Origin: Hyalella azteca
Lineage: Eukaryota; Arthropoda; Malacostraca; Amphipoda; Hyalellidae
Length of the DNA stretch: 64,000 nucleotides
Reading direction: 5' to 3'
Assembly: GCF_000764305.2 (NCBI RefSeq)
Contig: NW_025944103.1
Span: 1 to 64,000 of the forward strand
Part shown: in pieces, positions 40,601 through 51,845 of the stretch
Numbering within the stretch: position 1 is the first letter of the stretch
Layout: each line of letters starts with the position of its first letter
Position numbers and translations under genes: made by a program
The notes under the pieces: model-generated
Databases searched by the model: none
The model's input: only the letters and a program-made list of their open reading frames with translations
What the model was told of the DNA's origin: nothing

Positions 40601-41276
40601 TTTTTCTAAAAATCTGGTGGAAATTTCGGAATGAATTTCAACTTTATTGTTTGTTGCAATAGTTGAAATACTTCTTAATATGTTTGAACTCAGTTCAATT
40701 AAAATCTGGGTCAACAGATTATTTATCACTGACACTTTACAATTTTTGCCACTTTACATTCAGTTATAGTAATTATAATTGACTATTTCATTGACTATAA
40801 TTTTATTTCATTTTGCCAATAATCTAATTTTTCCTTTAAATAGGTTTTACCAGACACTATAAGCTCGGGACTGCTGAAGAACGTGTGGCAAATCCATCTC
40901 GAGATTCACATCTTCTGGCAAGACTATGAAACTGACGAACATTACCTGGAGCGGACCAGGGTGAGCCAACAACATGAGTATTCTTTGTTGAAAACATTCG
41001 TTGCCAAATAATTCATTAATTGACAACATACCATTGCCATTAATTAGTCATAACCGTTGGCTTTCTTGGCCAAAGCTTAGCACTTTTTTTATTCCTTACT
41101 TACGACTTCAGCACGCATACGACATCATCCGTAGTTTAGAAGACTCGGGGTTCAGAAGAGTGCGCGGCACTGGTAACAACTTCCTACGATTTAATCAACT
41201 CCAGACGTACGACACTTGGTGCTGCATGGATGTTCTCTGGGTCAACGAGCGCCGGCGTGACAATGCTTTTATATAG
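37653..41276 (+). CDS. METTL24-like methyltransferase, type X, copy A (E2 and start of E3 deleted)
   Basis: Exons: anchor 37653-37798, E1 38793-38970, E3 remnant 39409-39552, E4 40844-40960, E5 41112-41276 (TAG). The first exon encodes a basic stretch then KMLLVLLTLLIFISSSSL, a type II signal anchor. It ends two bases into a codon that E1 completes (donor GTAAGT). E1 carries the CDKLADIGGTWMC block. The E3 remnant carries HVDDDGRTLV and LKIDIEESEY, the acidic motif after the SAM-binding fold. E4 (VLPDTISSGLL) and E5 (CCMDVLWVNERR) complete the family pattern. E2, with the glycine-rich SAM motif, is missing together with the E3 acceptor. The nearest acceptor, at 39396, joins E1 out of frame. 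Family members are predicted membrane-anchored methyltransferases of poorly known substrate. As written this copy cannot make a normal enzyme; the gap may be real or an assembly fault. Confidence 0.75.
38455..38610 (-). repeat. dispersed repeat with CGGA core, copy 3 (inverted)
   Basis: Reverse complement of the repeats at 6180-6350 and 6625-6735. It shows TTTTCTCATTTATGGAAAAA, GTGCTCG, a CTGTCTGTCCGTCCG run, AAGTTTTCGTCGACGAG and CACTGCAGTGAGTACTGAGT in order. It lies in intron 1 of copy A and is absent from the matching place in block C, so insertion or loss post-dates the duplication. Confidence 0.75.
40297..40404 (+). repeat. degenerate 12-base tandem repeat (ACTATATCCTT-like)
   Basis: About nine degenerate units of TTACTATATCC lie in the E3-E4 intron of copy A. 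The same array is at 51440-51547 in block C. Confidence 0.8.
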
Positions 41277-41805
41277 TCACTGAAATTATAAGTAACGGAG
41301 CGCGAAAAAAATGTGATAATGATTATTTGCTACATATTGACGTACATAATATAAAATTTGAGTATCTGTTCTCTTTTTAATGTGAACCCACTGAATATGA
41401 GAAATCACTTACTTTAATCAATCGACGAAAATATGTTTCATTTAAACTGTAATGTAGCTGAATAACATATACGCATGACTACCGTCAATGCCGATAACCT
41501 CGCCGGCAGCACTAAAGTTGCCGGCCTTTAATAGAAACGATCTATTTTATAACACAAAACTGAATTTCTGGAGAGATAAAAGCTGCTTTCTAACCATCAT
41601 CAGGTTATTGAACCCTACAAAGCGTATGTGCAGTTTGCTGAGTCGCTGCTGAGAAGCGACTTCTGCAATGGTGGGCACAGTTCCGCTAATCCGCCAACCG
41701 CTAATTAGCGACTCTAACTTTTTCCTTATCGGATTAGCCATTCAGCTAACTTTGAAAACCATCAGCTGACCAATTAGCTTCCGCTAAATTTAGTTCCGCT
41801 AACTG

Positions 41806-42099
41806 GCAGTGCTCTTCTTCTGATTCTGAAATATCTGCCAACTGTAGCGACTACCATCAAGAAGTTTCTGGAGGCCAAGTCCAAAGGCCTTCTGTACTGC
41901 AGACCTCTTGTAGACTCAATGCTGGCAGGCATCATGAAAAAGTTTGGGCACCTCCTAGAAGACAAGGAGTGTCACCTGGCAGCTGTCTTCCACCTTAAGT
42001 TTCGCCTGTTCTGGCTGGAGAAGCATAATCACAGCCATCTCACCNGATTCACTAGGGAGCCAAAGGGGGCGCCAGGCTGAAAAAGTTTGAGAACCACTG
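41806..42099. mobile_element. nested hAT fragment
   Basis: It sits inside the element at 41666-42183. Its right end, GTTTGAGAACCACTG, is the reverse complement of the common hAT end CAGTGGTTCTCAAAC. It carries a transposase segment (41835-42044) that ends at the single ambiguous base N (42045), directly followed by terminal-repeat sequence. That is either an internal deletion or a sequence join. Confidence 0.7.
41835..42044 (+). pseudogene. hAT transposase fragment, central part
   Basis: Seventy codons without a stop read LPTVATTIKKFLEA to WLEKHNHSHLT, including HLAAVFHLKFRLFWL, the block that precedes the dimerisation region in hAT transposases. The reading stops at the N at 42045. The continuing part of such a protein is found at 51846-52135. 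Confidence 0.75.
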
Positions 42100-42191
42100 A
42101 TTTAGCGTTATAAAAGCTAACTTTTAAGTTAGCGGATTAATGGCTATCGAAGCTAATATTTAGGTTAGCTGTGCCCACCACTGGACTTATG

Positions 42192-43791
42192 TGGCATTTA
42201 CGGTAGGTACTACATTTGCATTTAAATATGAGTCGAATACCAACGAATTCCTATTAATTTTGTGTTTCTTTCGGATGGACATTCGAACATTAAAAAATAT
42301 TTCACAAGAGCGTGGAGATATGTTTCGAAGTGAGTAACAAAACAATGCTATTGTTGCCAAATATTCCAGATTTATTGCTTTAAAAGATAAAATGTTTTTA
42401 ATAAACTTTTAGTTTATTAGCACCGTAAGACTGGTGCGTTTGAAAGCACACACAAATCTTAACCGAGACGATACTATATAGGGCTACATAGATGCGTGTT
42501 ATCAATCATCTGTCGCTTTTAATTCGGTAGCCGCCCTGACTTTCGATGTCTATTTGTTATCTAAAATAATTGTTTTCAACTTCCGTCGGGAAATTTTCGA
42601 GAGTCTAAGTTATTGTAAGGAGATGCTTTAGGAAAAGACTATCGAAAATTTTATCCCCGTTAATTTTTAGGGACACACACAAAACTGCAGTTAGAAGCAT
42701 ACTTTTTTTGTACTACCGCAGATGTCGCCAAATTAAATTACTATTAGTAATTTGGCCCGTTCACTAGTTTTCTTTTGAAATTAAAATTATTGGACGTTAA
42801 GTAAAATCGTAAGTTTTGACATCCCGAATTTTTAAGAGACTTTGCCGTTTTGAAGATCTCAATTCAACAGATTAATTTTTTTCAAATGGGTGCATTTTGC
42901 GCGATCGAAAATGTACATATGCATTAAGAAAACTCTTGGCATTTGCGACCACAGAGTTTATACGATAGGATCACACGGGCAGCCATACATACGTATTTAT
43001 TGACAATTGAATTGGCTGTCTACAAAAACGGGAAAATAGTTACCAAAAAAATTCTTTAGTCAAACTTCCTCCTTGGCCTGTTGGATTTTAGCGAGCTTTC
43101 CTCGTAAATGAGACGAAAGTAATTTGAAAAAACCTCTAGGCAATGCGAACACTACACAAGAGGTATTTAGAATCTCTAGTGAGCTCAAAACTTTTGCAAA
43201 GCAGTTCACTCCGTGTTGAGTTCACAGCAGGGTCGTGTTTTCTTAAGCTGTATACACTCAATTTCTCGAGTTCAATACGATCTTTTGCTCGAATTCTCCG
43301 ATTTGCTTAATTAATTTTCCGGCGTTTTGAAAGTTGACTTCAACTTGCAGTGGTAATTTTAAGACACAAAAAATATGTTGAGCCAAGAAACGATCACAGG
43401 ACACAGCACAATCAAGCTCACGAGGAGCAGGACTGCGTTTGCGGAAGAATGAGTTTGTGTGTAAACAAAAAAATTAGCCGTCAATCACATCTTCTTGATT
43501 TTTCACAGCGCCATGAGGTAACGTTGGGAAACTTTGATTTTCACTTTATCTATCCGTCTATGCATTCTGATTTCATATTCCTAGATCTAGCTTCCATCAA
43601 ACTCCAAACTTGCATGGAATTGTAGAATTGACTCTTTTTTTTTGTACTGAGCGCTTTTCCCGGAGCGTTTTTCATTTTTCGACTAGATGAGAAGGTCAAT
43701 TTATATTGATGAAAAATGTTTTCGATAACGAAGTAAAATTTAAAATTTGCATCACCTGGGACTAGGCTGGAACATTAGTTTGGGTGGAATT
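42192..43791. other. gene-free interval between copies A and B
   Basis: AT-rich, with no motif-bearing frame. It should contain the promoter and 5' UTR of copy B. The pyrimidine-rich ATTTTTTTGTCTTGTTATAG just before 43841 resembles a splice acceptor, so the first exon of copy B could lie upstream here. Confidence 0.45.
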
Positions 43792-46700
43792 ATGTCTGGA
43801 TATATAAGATTAACTAAAATTTTTTTGTCTTGTTATAGGAGGCGGTTTATAAAGCATCTTCGGTGCTCGCACAAGCTAGCATGGATCGCTCTGCTTTGGT
43901 TGCTGCTCGTCTTGATGTCACTTGCTGGTATCTTGGATACCAGGATAAGCTACTCACCGAGTGTAGGGTAATTATTAGAGCTTTTGTCGCAGTTGCGTGG
44001 CTTATAGGGTAACTTTAATAATTTAGACCTGCTTTATTTTTCATTACTACTGTGATGGATTCGACAGCTGAATCGGATTAGTGCTCTCGTGAAACATTTA
44101 TTCTGTCATACAGCATATAATAAACCATTTCTTCTCACAGCACCTGATAAGTCAAGTTACTTTCTAGCATCTTAATTATTAACCATATTTCCTCACAGCA
44201 TCTGATAAAGTAGATAAACCATGATTCCTTAAAGCAGCCTATAAACCATCTTGCCAGTTGCAATCTAATTTTTTTCGACAGTTGACCTTTAGCTATACAA
44301 ATACTTGGTAAATTCACCCGGTTTCTATGCATCTGAATGTTAGCTCTGGGTTTTAAAATAAAACTTATTGGCACAATGAACGAATGCCTCGTTACTGAGT
44401 TTGCAGTCAAACCGTTATCTTAAACAATAAATTGTTTTCTTATATACATATGACTGTTATATTAATTATCAATGATATTTATTGATGGCCTTGTAAGTAA
44501 TAGTAAGTTATCCCGGATGTCAGTAAACGTTAAACTGCCATTGTTCATTTATCGTGTGACACATGTAGAGCAGGTGCAGTTACAATCAAAATGATATGAA
44601 GAAAAGGGAGAGATGTAATTCGAAAACTACGTTTAGTTTCATTTTCTATTCACATGTCATGTCGGCATAACTATTCACAAAACTACGTACCTGAACTCAA
44701 AAAGTTTCCCTGTAAATGTTTTTCGTCGAACATGTAATGTGCTGGTGGTGCACAATAAAAAGGCCATACAATCTCTAAATTTTTTTTAATATTGATAATC
44801 CCTAGGCATTCTTTACATTTTATGCCGTCATACCGCACGTGCGCTGCTTCATTGGCTTTCCTTATGCATTGACCATATTACGGGTAAGATACATATATGT
44901 AACACGATAGACCTTAAGTACGGTTTAAGAATTCATAAACTGATAGGTATGCTGTGCACGTTGTCGGCATAACAGTCAAGCTCAAGTACACTTTCTACTC
45001 CGATTCACATTTTTTCAGAGCTAGCAGAATATACATTCATGGATTTAATGATAAATAAAATAAAAATTATCAGGATGATTCGGTCCCTTTGACCTAAAAA
45101 GTTAATCAGTCTTGTTGAAAAAAATACACGTTGATGAATATAACACGATTTTGACAGGTTCACAGAGCTCTCACCACTGATCTTTATTTGATAAATGGCA
45201 GATTCAAAACGCATAACCTTCCTCAATTTTCCTGTCCTAATGATAAGCAAATGAATGTCATGTCTTTCCAAAATGTACAAAACATGTATCAATTCAAACG
45301 GAAATTTACTCATGATCAATTGAATCACGAAATCGCCTTCTACCAAGTTTCGTTTCTGCTTACTTTAGTCGTGGCCCGATCATCGTACATGCGGGAGTTT
45401 TGTTATAACTTTACTACTCTTCTCGTTTTATTGAATTTAAAATACAAATGAGATTATTCTTAACAGAACCACAGAGTCACTACCTTTCAAAAGACGACCA
45501 TTTTCGACGTCACTGCCCGCGAACCTAACGCACATCAATGGTCTGCACGAGTTCCTGGACTCGCCAACGGGGCAGTGCGACAAACTAGTGGAAATTGGCG
45601 GGACTTGGTTCTGTGACGGATTTGACGGAAACAAGGACGTAAGAAGTTATTACACTTACCTATTAGAAATTGATATTACATTAACATATCAGTATTGTCC
45701 ACATGGTATTGTAGTTAACAAAATTTCTTATGTTGTGGTATCTGCATGTTACAAAGTGAATTGTGTTACAACTTGAAATACTTTAATAGTGAGCAACGCC
45801 GAGTTAACTTCTACGCAGAAGTATCCTGCTACGCTAGATTACTCATATAACACTCGTTAAAACATAAATGTCCCTATTATTTAACTGGATTAAACTACTA
45901 ACTCGGGCTGACCAATTTAGCCTGTAATAAACATCAAGAAACCGCACGAACAACTCCTCTTATATAACAGGTGATCTAGACTTCAGTTTCTTATATTATC
46001 GAGTGTAAATGTGATTGGACCCCTCGAGTCTGACATACAAGCAGTCGTTTGAGGTTGGCTTAAACGTTTTGCTGGCAAAAAGTTGTAGAAATTTTCACAC
46101 TTTAGCGTTTGTTTTTACTAATTACTATGTAGAACATCAAGTGCTTTGCATCCGTGGTTCACAAGCGTCATGTGTAGTTGATGATGTTGGCCTAATCATT
46201 TATTAAATATACATTTCATTGAATCATCCTACTTGATCGTTGGCGGTACAAATTACTAGTACACAGGAGTGTTTGGAACCGTGGTAAATGCCAACCATGA
46301 GTGGCCGTTGGTGTTTACAAAGGTTATTCTTAAGCAAACAATTGTAGTAATATTCATATTGAAAGTTGTTCATCACTAATTACTAGTTCACCAGGTATGT
46401 TTGGACCCGTGGTACACACCCGCCTACAACTCGTGCCTGATTTACTCGTTTGGTGTCGGCAACGACATCACATTTGAGAAGATCATGTCCGACCTCTGGG
46501 GCTGTCAGGTCTTCCTGCACGATCACACTGTCAACCATACCAACGTCAGGAATGCTAATATTAAAAACTTTTTTCATATACGATTCAATGGAAGTGAGGA
46601 TCGAAACGGGTATAATTAAAAATTTAGGTCTTGAAAATGGCCATCATCTCACACAGAAAATGTATTTTGAAATGATAGTTTGCATACGGTTCTCAGTGAA

Positions 46701-47374
46701 ACAATAGAAGCAGATCGATGAATAGATTTGAGATATGGAAATGAATTGCAAGATTTCGGCCACAGGATTTCTTCGGATCTCGCCACGTCCACCGGCCGTG
46801 GGGCATCGCCAACGTCAGCCACGTCGACGACGACGGCCGGACGTTAGTGACGTACAAAGACGCCCTCGCTGCCAACGGTCACGTCGGCGCCCAGGTGCAC
46901 TACCTCAAGATCGACATCGAGGAACAAGAATATCATGTTAGTGCAACTTGTAAGAAGTAAACAGTGAATATTTTATATCGTGAAAATTTAAATTTATGTA
47001 ATAAAATTCACAAAAACCAAACTTACGCTTAAATCATTACGTGCCGAATTCAATAGCTGCCACAAGTTGCTGCACTACTTTTTGTGATGGAATATATACT
47101 CACTAGATATAACGTAATGATTATTCAACCTTGTCATTCATGAGTTCGCATCCAAAGCTGGTCTGGCTAGAAGGCCAAAAAATACACAATGCACCTATAG
47201 TACATCAAGGAAATTCATCAGCGTTCTTATGTCGAATTGTTTGTATGTCATCCATAGGTTTTACCTAACATATTTGCCTCGGGCTTACTGGAGAACGTGT
47301 GGCAACTACACATGGAGATCCACAATTTCTGGAGGGAGTGGGAGTCATCTGAACTATATATCCAGCGTAACAAG
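43792..47374 (+). CDS. METTL24-like methyltransferase, type Y, copy B (no E5)
   Basis: Exons: anchor 43792-43967, E1 45467-45638, E2 46395-46544, E3 46766-46936, E4 47258-47374. All have AG acceptors, GT donors and matching phase. The anchor exon has a basic RRRFIKHLRCSHK then LAWIALLWLLLVLMSLAGIL, a type II signal anchor. The start at 43792 is the nearest in-frame ATG; if the acceptor-like TATAG at 43840 is used, the start lies further upstream. E1 has CDKLVEIGGTWFC. E2 has VCLDPWYTPAYNSC and IYSFGVGNDITFE, the SAM-binding motif I region of the METTL24 (Methyltransf_22) family. E3 has DFFGSRHVHRPWGIANVSH and LKIDIEEQEY. E4 is VLPNIFASGLLENVWQLHM. No E5 follows: at about 47721 the sequence switches to the duplicated X block. 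An E5 of matching type is in copy D. Confidence 0.8.
44118..44252 (+). repeat. degenerate tandem repeat, three to four units
   Basis: ATAAACCAT...CACAGCACCTGATAA recurs as TTAACCATATTTCCTCACAG and ATAAACCATGATTCC in intron 1 of copy B. No function is apparent. Confidence 0.6.
46267..46300 (+). pseudogene. relic of the start of exon E2 in copy B
   Basis: After an ACACAG acceptor-like string, GTGTTTGGAACCGTGGTAAA resembles the start of E2 (GTATGTTTGGACCCGTGGTA) about 130 bases downstream. Only the first 30 bases or so resemble E2 and the frame is lost. A matching relic precedes E2 of copy D. Confidence 0.5.
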
Positions 47375-47431
47375 GTTTGTGCTAAGTTAAATGGATTCGA
47401 CAAGGCAAAATTAACTTTTATACTCTGTAGC

Positions 47432-47513
47432 ATTCAGTATAACCGTGTCATACAGTATACAGTATAGCCATACATACTGTATAGCCATATGTAACATACA
47501 GTATAGCCATGCA
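47432..47513 (+). repeat. CAGTATAGCCAT tandem repeat
   Basis: Several units of (A)CATACAGTATAGCCAT lie downstream of E4 in copy B. A contracted version is present at the matching place in copy D (about 54722-54770). Confidence 0.7.
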
Positions 47514-48085
47514 TCTATTGAGAGTATACCTTGTTGGTACCTCGCTGGCCGTACATTTCACCGATCGATAACAAGACCCTAGAGGTGCTGTCTTTTGGCA
47601 CTCAGGATTCTTTATTTTAAATTGATATGGCTTCTGGTGATCTGTTCTGTACCTAGATTAAACAATTTATCGTTCCGGTAATTCCCAAAGGTTTGGGTCT
47701 TTCCGAGGTTGTCAAGAATTCTACACCTCTCAGACAACCACTCGGTTTTACATTTCATAGTAATTAGAAGTAAGCTCTTATAGAAATATAATTATTTGTT
47801 ATATTTTATTTGTGTGAGTATTTGTTTGAGTCATGTCACTGCATATATAGATGTCAGGATGCGCATGCACGATACACATCAGCTCGAAATTTTTATTTCG
47901 AGCAAAGATTTGAACGAAGCAAAGATTTAAACAAAAATTAAAATTTGCTAACTTAATTTGAATAGTCAAAAATATTTTTTTTCGTATTATAAACAGGAGT
48001 TGAGCGGGAATTCATTGCAAAATGTGAATTGTAACTTTGAACTGGTCTTGCTTTAATTAGCAAGCATTAATTTTATTTGTTTTAA

Positions 48086-48643
48086 GGGGGAGGTATACCC
48101 TCCAGAATAACTTTTTTGTTTATGGACGGATCACTCTGAAACTTGGTACACTTATGCAAAACAGAATTCTAGGACATTTTTGTTCGTGTAATTTTTTCGA
48201 AAAAATTGATAGAAAACGTGAAATCCATAGAAAACGGACAAAAAAGGGGGTACTGTAGAAATCTATCTCCTCCTAGGGTTTAGAAGCTACAGCGATGAGA
48301 CATATACCATTCTATTCGTAAAGACCATACCAATGCAGTAACACGGCCCGATTTTTGATTTTCGCTTTAGTTTTTTTACAAGCATTTTTCCATTTTTTTT
48401 CATTTTTTTCTCATTTCCCCCCCATTTTGAATCCAAACTATGCCCAAATCTAAAAAAAAATTACTTTATATCTAATTACTTAAAGAACTCTCTCACCCGC
48501 TTCCCTTTAAAGAGACGTCACGAACGTAAATATTGGAGTACAGCGATGGCAGTGGTACCATTGGAAAGAGCAGAATTTCAGCTTTAAGATGAGATTAAAA
48601 CCCAGAAATGCCAAATTTGAAAATTTTAGGGTATACCTCCCCC
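48086..48643. mobile_element. piggyBac-like MITE with TTAA target duplication
   Basis: Perfect 16-base terminal inverted repeats, GGGGGAGGTATACCCT at 48086-48101 and AGGGTATACCTCCCCC at 48628-48643, are flanked by TTAA at 48082-48085 and 48644-48647. Block A has the uninterrupted site (GTTTTAATGGTATTAACG, near 38250), so the 558-base insertion is clearly delimited. It carries no transposase. TTAA duplication is the hallmark of the piggyBac superfamily. Confidence 0.93.
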
Positions 48644-49039
48644 TTAATGGGATTAACGTCGGCTATCTTGCTGGTTAGTCAATATTTTAACTTTGAATAT
48701 TATTTTATTAAAGCATGACATACGTAGCTTATGAGCTCACTGTTTCTGAACAATACAAGTATAAAATGATGAATTTTGGCTAGAATGATTAGGAAATGAG
48801 ACTATGATTATCAAAAGTTGAATAATTCAACTATGAACAATATTTTACCCCTTTTTATTTATTTGCATGGATTTATGCGTGAAAGCACATTGTAAGTTCC
48901 TATGAATTACATCGCCCGATTGAATTTCGCTGCGAGACTCTGGTTGGATAAAGACCTACCATTTTCATGTAAGGGTTTATCTATTACCACTCTATGAGTA
49001 AAAAACTTATTGAAGATTCATTTATATTCGTATTTTCAG

Positions 49040-50691
49040 ACTGACGGATCCACTACCATTTAGAAGACGACCTGGCAGTTCTCACTCGACTTCCCTGCCT
49101 GCGCTGACCAACGTCTGGGACTTGAATGAACTTCTGGAGATCCCGACGGGGCACTGCGATAAACTGGCGGATATCGGAGGGACCTGGATGTGTAGAGCCT
49201 TTGATGGAGACAAAGATGTGAGGAACCTCATCTGCTTTGTTTTTATCAAGGCCTCGACCTGCTACTGTAGAAAATGTATGCTGATTCGAAGTAACGTAAA
49301 GGATAGGTTTACATGATCCAATACTGAAATCTGGATACCAGTAAAGAAGTTCGAGGATGAGTTCTGATGCCTATTATATATAGCTTGCTGACACAAAATT
49401 TAAATTACCTCTGACTGTGGTCAAGCCTATATAGGCTATGATGTTTAATTACAGATAACGCTGTTCTAATACCGGGAATTATATTCTTGTTCAGATACGA
49501 ATTTGGTTTGATCGTTGTTGACACAGCCATTCCGCGATTACACGAAGATTTCAGCTGCAATTTGGCATCAGGGATTTCAAATTTTGTAAGAAAACATGCA
49601 TTTATACGAATAATGAGTATTAAACTAAAGCGTAACCATTCGTGAACATCAGCATGGTTTGGACCCGCGGTCTAACCTTTGAAATTTGCACATTTTACTG
49701 TTGGTCTATCCTTTAGTAGTTACACATTTTTCCGAATTTTCAGCTCTTGAATGTTGGCGTCACTAATAGCACCGGGTAAGCATTGTTTGCCCGCATTGTT
49801 CATTTCAACCACGTGCAGTTTTGTTTACCAAATCTTCTCTCAAGCAAACAATTTTAGTACTAGTAAATATACAGAAACGTAGTAATGATTACTAGTATTA
49901 TAGCTGGTGTTTGGAGAAATGTATCAAGCTCTATACACAGGCAGTCGTTTAATGTTTGTCTAAGCGTTTCGCAGGTAAAATACTGTAGGAATTACTATAC
50001 TTAAACTTAGGAATTATTAATTACATGTTCTCCAGGTATGTTTGGACCCGTGGTACACACCCGCCTACAACTCGTGCCTGATTTACTCGTTTGGTGTCGG
50101 CAACGACATCACATTTGAGAAGATCATGTCCGACCTCTGGGGCTGTCAGGTCTTCCTGCACGATCACACTGTCAACCATACCCAGGCAATGAAATAGAAA
50201 AAATATGGTTTAAATTTAAATCTAGTTGAAATTCGTTCATGAACTATGCTAGCAGACGGAAGTTTGCATAGGTTTCCTAATCTGCAGCTTCTTTTCTTCA
50301 GATTAGTTAGGCCTACCAATTTCTGATTCAAGCAACAATTAAACAGTTCGGAACGTTTTGGTCTCGATCATTTAGAATGAAATTTCTAATCGTTTTGCCT
50401 TCATTATTTTTAGTTTATTAGAATATTTAAATTATTACATTCTTCTCATGGTATTACATAACCAATTTAGTAATATGAGATTATCGGTCTTTAGAATAAG
50501 TGTAAAGATTTCTCCCACAGGATTTCTTCGGGCCTCGTCACGTCCACCGGCCGTGGGGCATCGCCAACGTCAGCCACGTCGACGACGACGGCCGGACGTT
50601 GGTGACGTACAAAGACGCCCTCGCGGCCAACGGTCACGTCGGCGCCCAGGTGCACTACCTCAAGATCGACATCGAGGAGAGCGAGTATGCT
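49040..50691 (+). CDS. METTL24-like methyltransferase, type X, copy C (E1-E3 only)
   Basis: Exons: E1 49040-49217, E2 50036-50185, E3 50521-50691. E1 nearly equals that of copy A (LLEIPTGHCDKLADIGGTWMC). E2 holds the SAM-motif block IYSFGVGNDITFE and E3 the DFFGPRHVHRPWGIANVSH and LKIDIEESEY blocks. All three are open and in phase. E2 ends CAG followed by GCAATG, so a GC-AG intron is needed. The anchor exon is missing because the block starts after it, and E4 and E5 are missing because the block ends in the E3-E4 intron. Together with the anchor exon, E4 and E5 of copy A it would make a complete type X protein of 308 residues. Alone it is a fragment, unless joined to neighbouring exons by long-range splicing. 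E2 and E3 both begin and end at codon boundaries, so this is formally possible. Confidence 0.7.
49653..49672 (+). pseudogene. relic of the start of exon E2 in block C
   Basis: CATGGTTTGGACCCGCGGTC, after an ATCAG acceptor-like string, resembles the start of E2. It lies about 380 bases before the real E2 and is the left partner of the deletion junction in block A. Confidence 0.45.
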
Positions 50692-51439
50692 GTCAGTGGA
50701 ACTGTAACCAAATATTTCAATGCTATTAAGAATACTATGAAGTTTTAACGATATACAATAGTAGTTTAGGAGCTACTACCATGAACAAACACCATGTGAC
50801 CGCCAGTACAATGCAACTGCGAACACCATTCAACAGTCCTTATCATATGAGAGTGAGAACCAGGTGAGTGAGTGAGTGGGTAACGAGAACTTACTATAAG
50901 CGAGTACTGCGTGAGCTCGAGTAGCAATTCAGAACGAGCTCACCGTTGCACCGATGGTTAAGTTTAAAAACTCACTGTTAAGTCCAAGAATGCCCTCTGA
51001 AGTGACATACATGGAAGCTCGTATACCTCCATTTAAACAACAGCCTTCAGGGAGCGAACAATGATTCAACTTTGAAATACTTTCATTTATGAGATATATG
51101 TAGTTATTTATTTCATTGATTCTCAAGCTTTGGAGGCATTCCATCGAATTTCAAACAACGAATAACGAGAAAACCAACATTAACTCGCAAATTTTGAAAA
51201 AAATACAATAATGTACGATTATTCTATCATATATAACAAATAACAATGAATGAATAAATCTTTGATATACACAATGCACATCTGACACATTTCAATCTTA
51301 TCTCACATTATTATATTCACGAGACACCCGCCTGCTCCACAGCTCCATGCAGGAAGGTTTGTCTCTCACATTCAGCAGTAACCACATCAAAGTTTCTCTT
51401 TAACTTTTTCTCACAAACATACACACAAATATTGCATCC

Positions 51440-51547
51440 TTACTACATCTTTATTATATCCTTACTATATACTTACTATATCCTTACTATGCGCTTACTG
51501 TATCCTTTCTATATCGTTTCTATATCCTTAATATATCCCTACTATAT
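51440..51547 (+). repeat. degenerate 12-base tandem repeat, second copy
   Basis: This is the counterpart in block C of the array at 40297-40404, and the two look identical over their length. Confidence 0.8.
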
Positions 51548-51845
51548 GAGAGTTACTATAGTGCAAGAGTAAGCGCCTTGTGAAGCGAGAACATTGAAAT
51601 TAAGAACGGGCTTTATGTGATGTTGGTACATGTGTCAGAAAAGCTACCATATTTATGCAGGGGAATGGTTACTCGCATCAGTGAGTGTCAAGTGGGTACG
51701 AGGATGATAATAAAGCAAAAACTGCGTCACATCAAACAACTATTTTTTCTAAAAATCTGGTGGAAATTTCGGAATGAATTTCAACTTTATTGTTTGTTGC
51801 AATAGTTGAAATACTTCTTAATATGTTTGAACTCAGTTCAATTAA

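Larger units (their letters stand above)
37892..40703 (+). repeat. segmental duplication, block A (pairs with 47722-51845)
   Basis: From TACACCTCTCAGACAACCAC to the CAGTTCAATTAAA string, this block matches 47722-51845 in the same orientation. It contains E1, the E3 remnant and the 12-base tandem repeat. Relative to block C it lacks the piggyBac-like insertion and about 0.87 kb containing E2 and the start of E3. After E3 the two blocks are nearly identical; before it they differ more often. Confidence 0.9.
41666..42183. mobile_element. non-autonomous hAT element with 8-base target-site duplication
   Basis: The left end CAATGGTGGGCACAG and the right end CTGTGCCCACCACTG are inverted repeats. 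The flanks GACTTCTG (41658-41665) and GACTTATG (42184-42191) differ by one base, the 8-base duplication typical of hAT. The inside is rich in GCTAA/TTAGC strings. A second hAT fragment (about 41806-42099) is nested within it. Confidence 0.8.
47722..51845 (+). repeat. segmental duplication, block C (pairs with 37892-40703)
   Basis: The left boundary is an abrupt switch: up to about 47721 the sequence matches the region after E4 of copy D (to 54978), and from TACACCTCTCAG on it matches block A. The right boundary is just after CAGTTCAATTAAA, where block A continues to its E4 while this copy runs into hAT transposase sequence. It contains E1-E3 of copy C and a MITE missing from block A. Confidence 0.9.

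Noticed and set aside
45005..45346. 113-residue minus-strand open frame
   Set aside because: It lies in intron 1 of copy B, is AT-rich and has no recognisable domain.
46735..46941. Arg-rich open frame overlapping E3 in copy B, with equivalents at 50448-50729 and 53578-53784
   Set aside because: It is a shifted frame of the GC-rich E3 exon. It has no start context or motif, while the methyltransferase frame has family motifs and splice borders.
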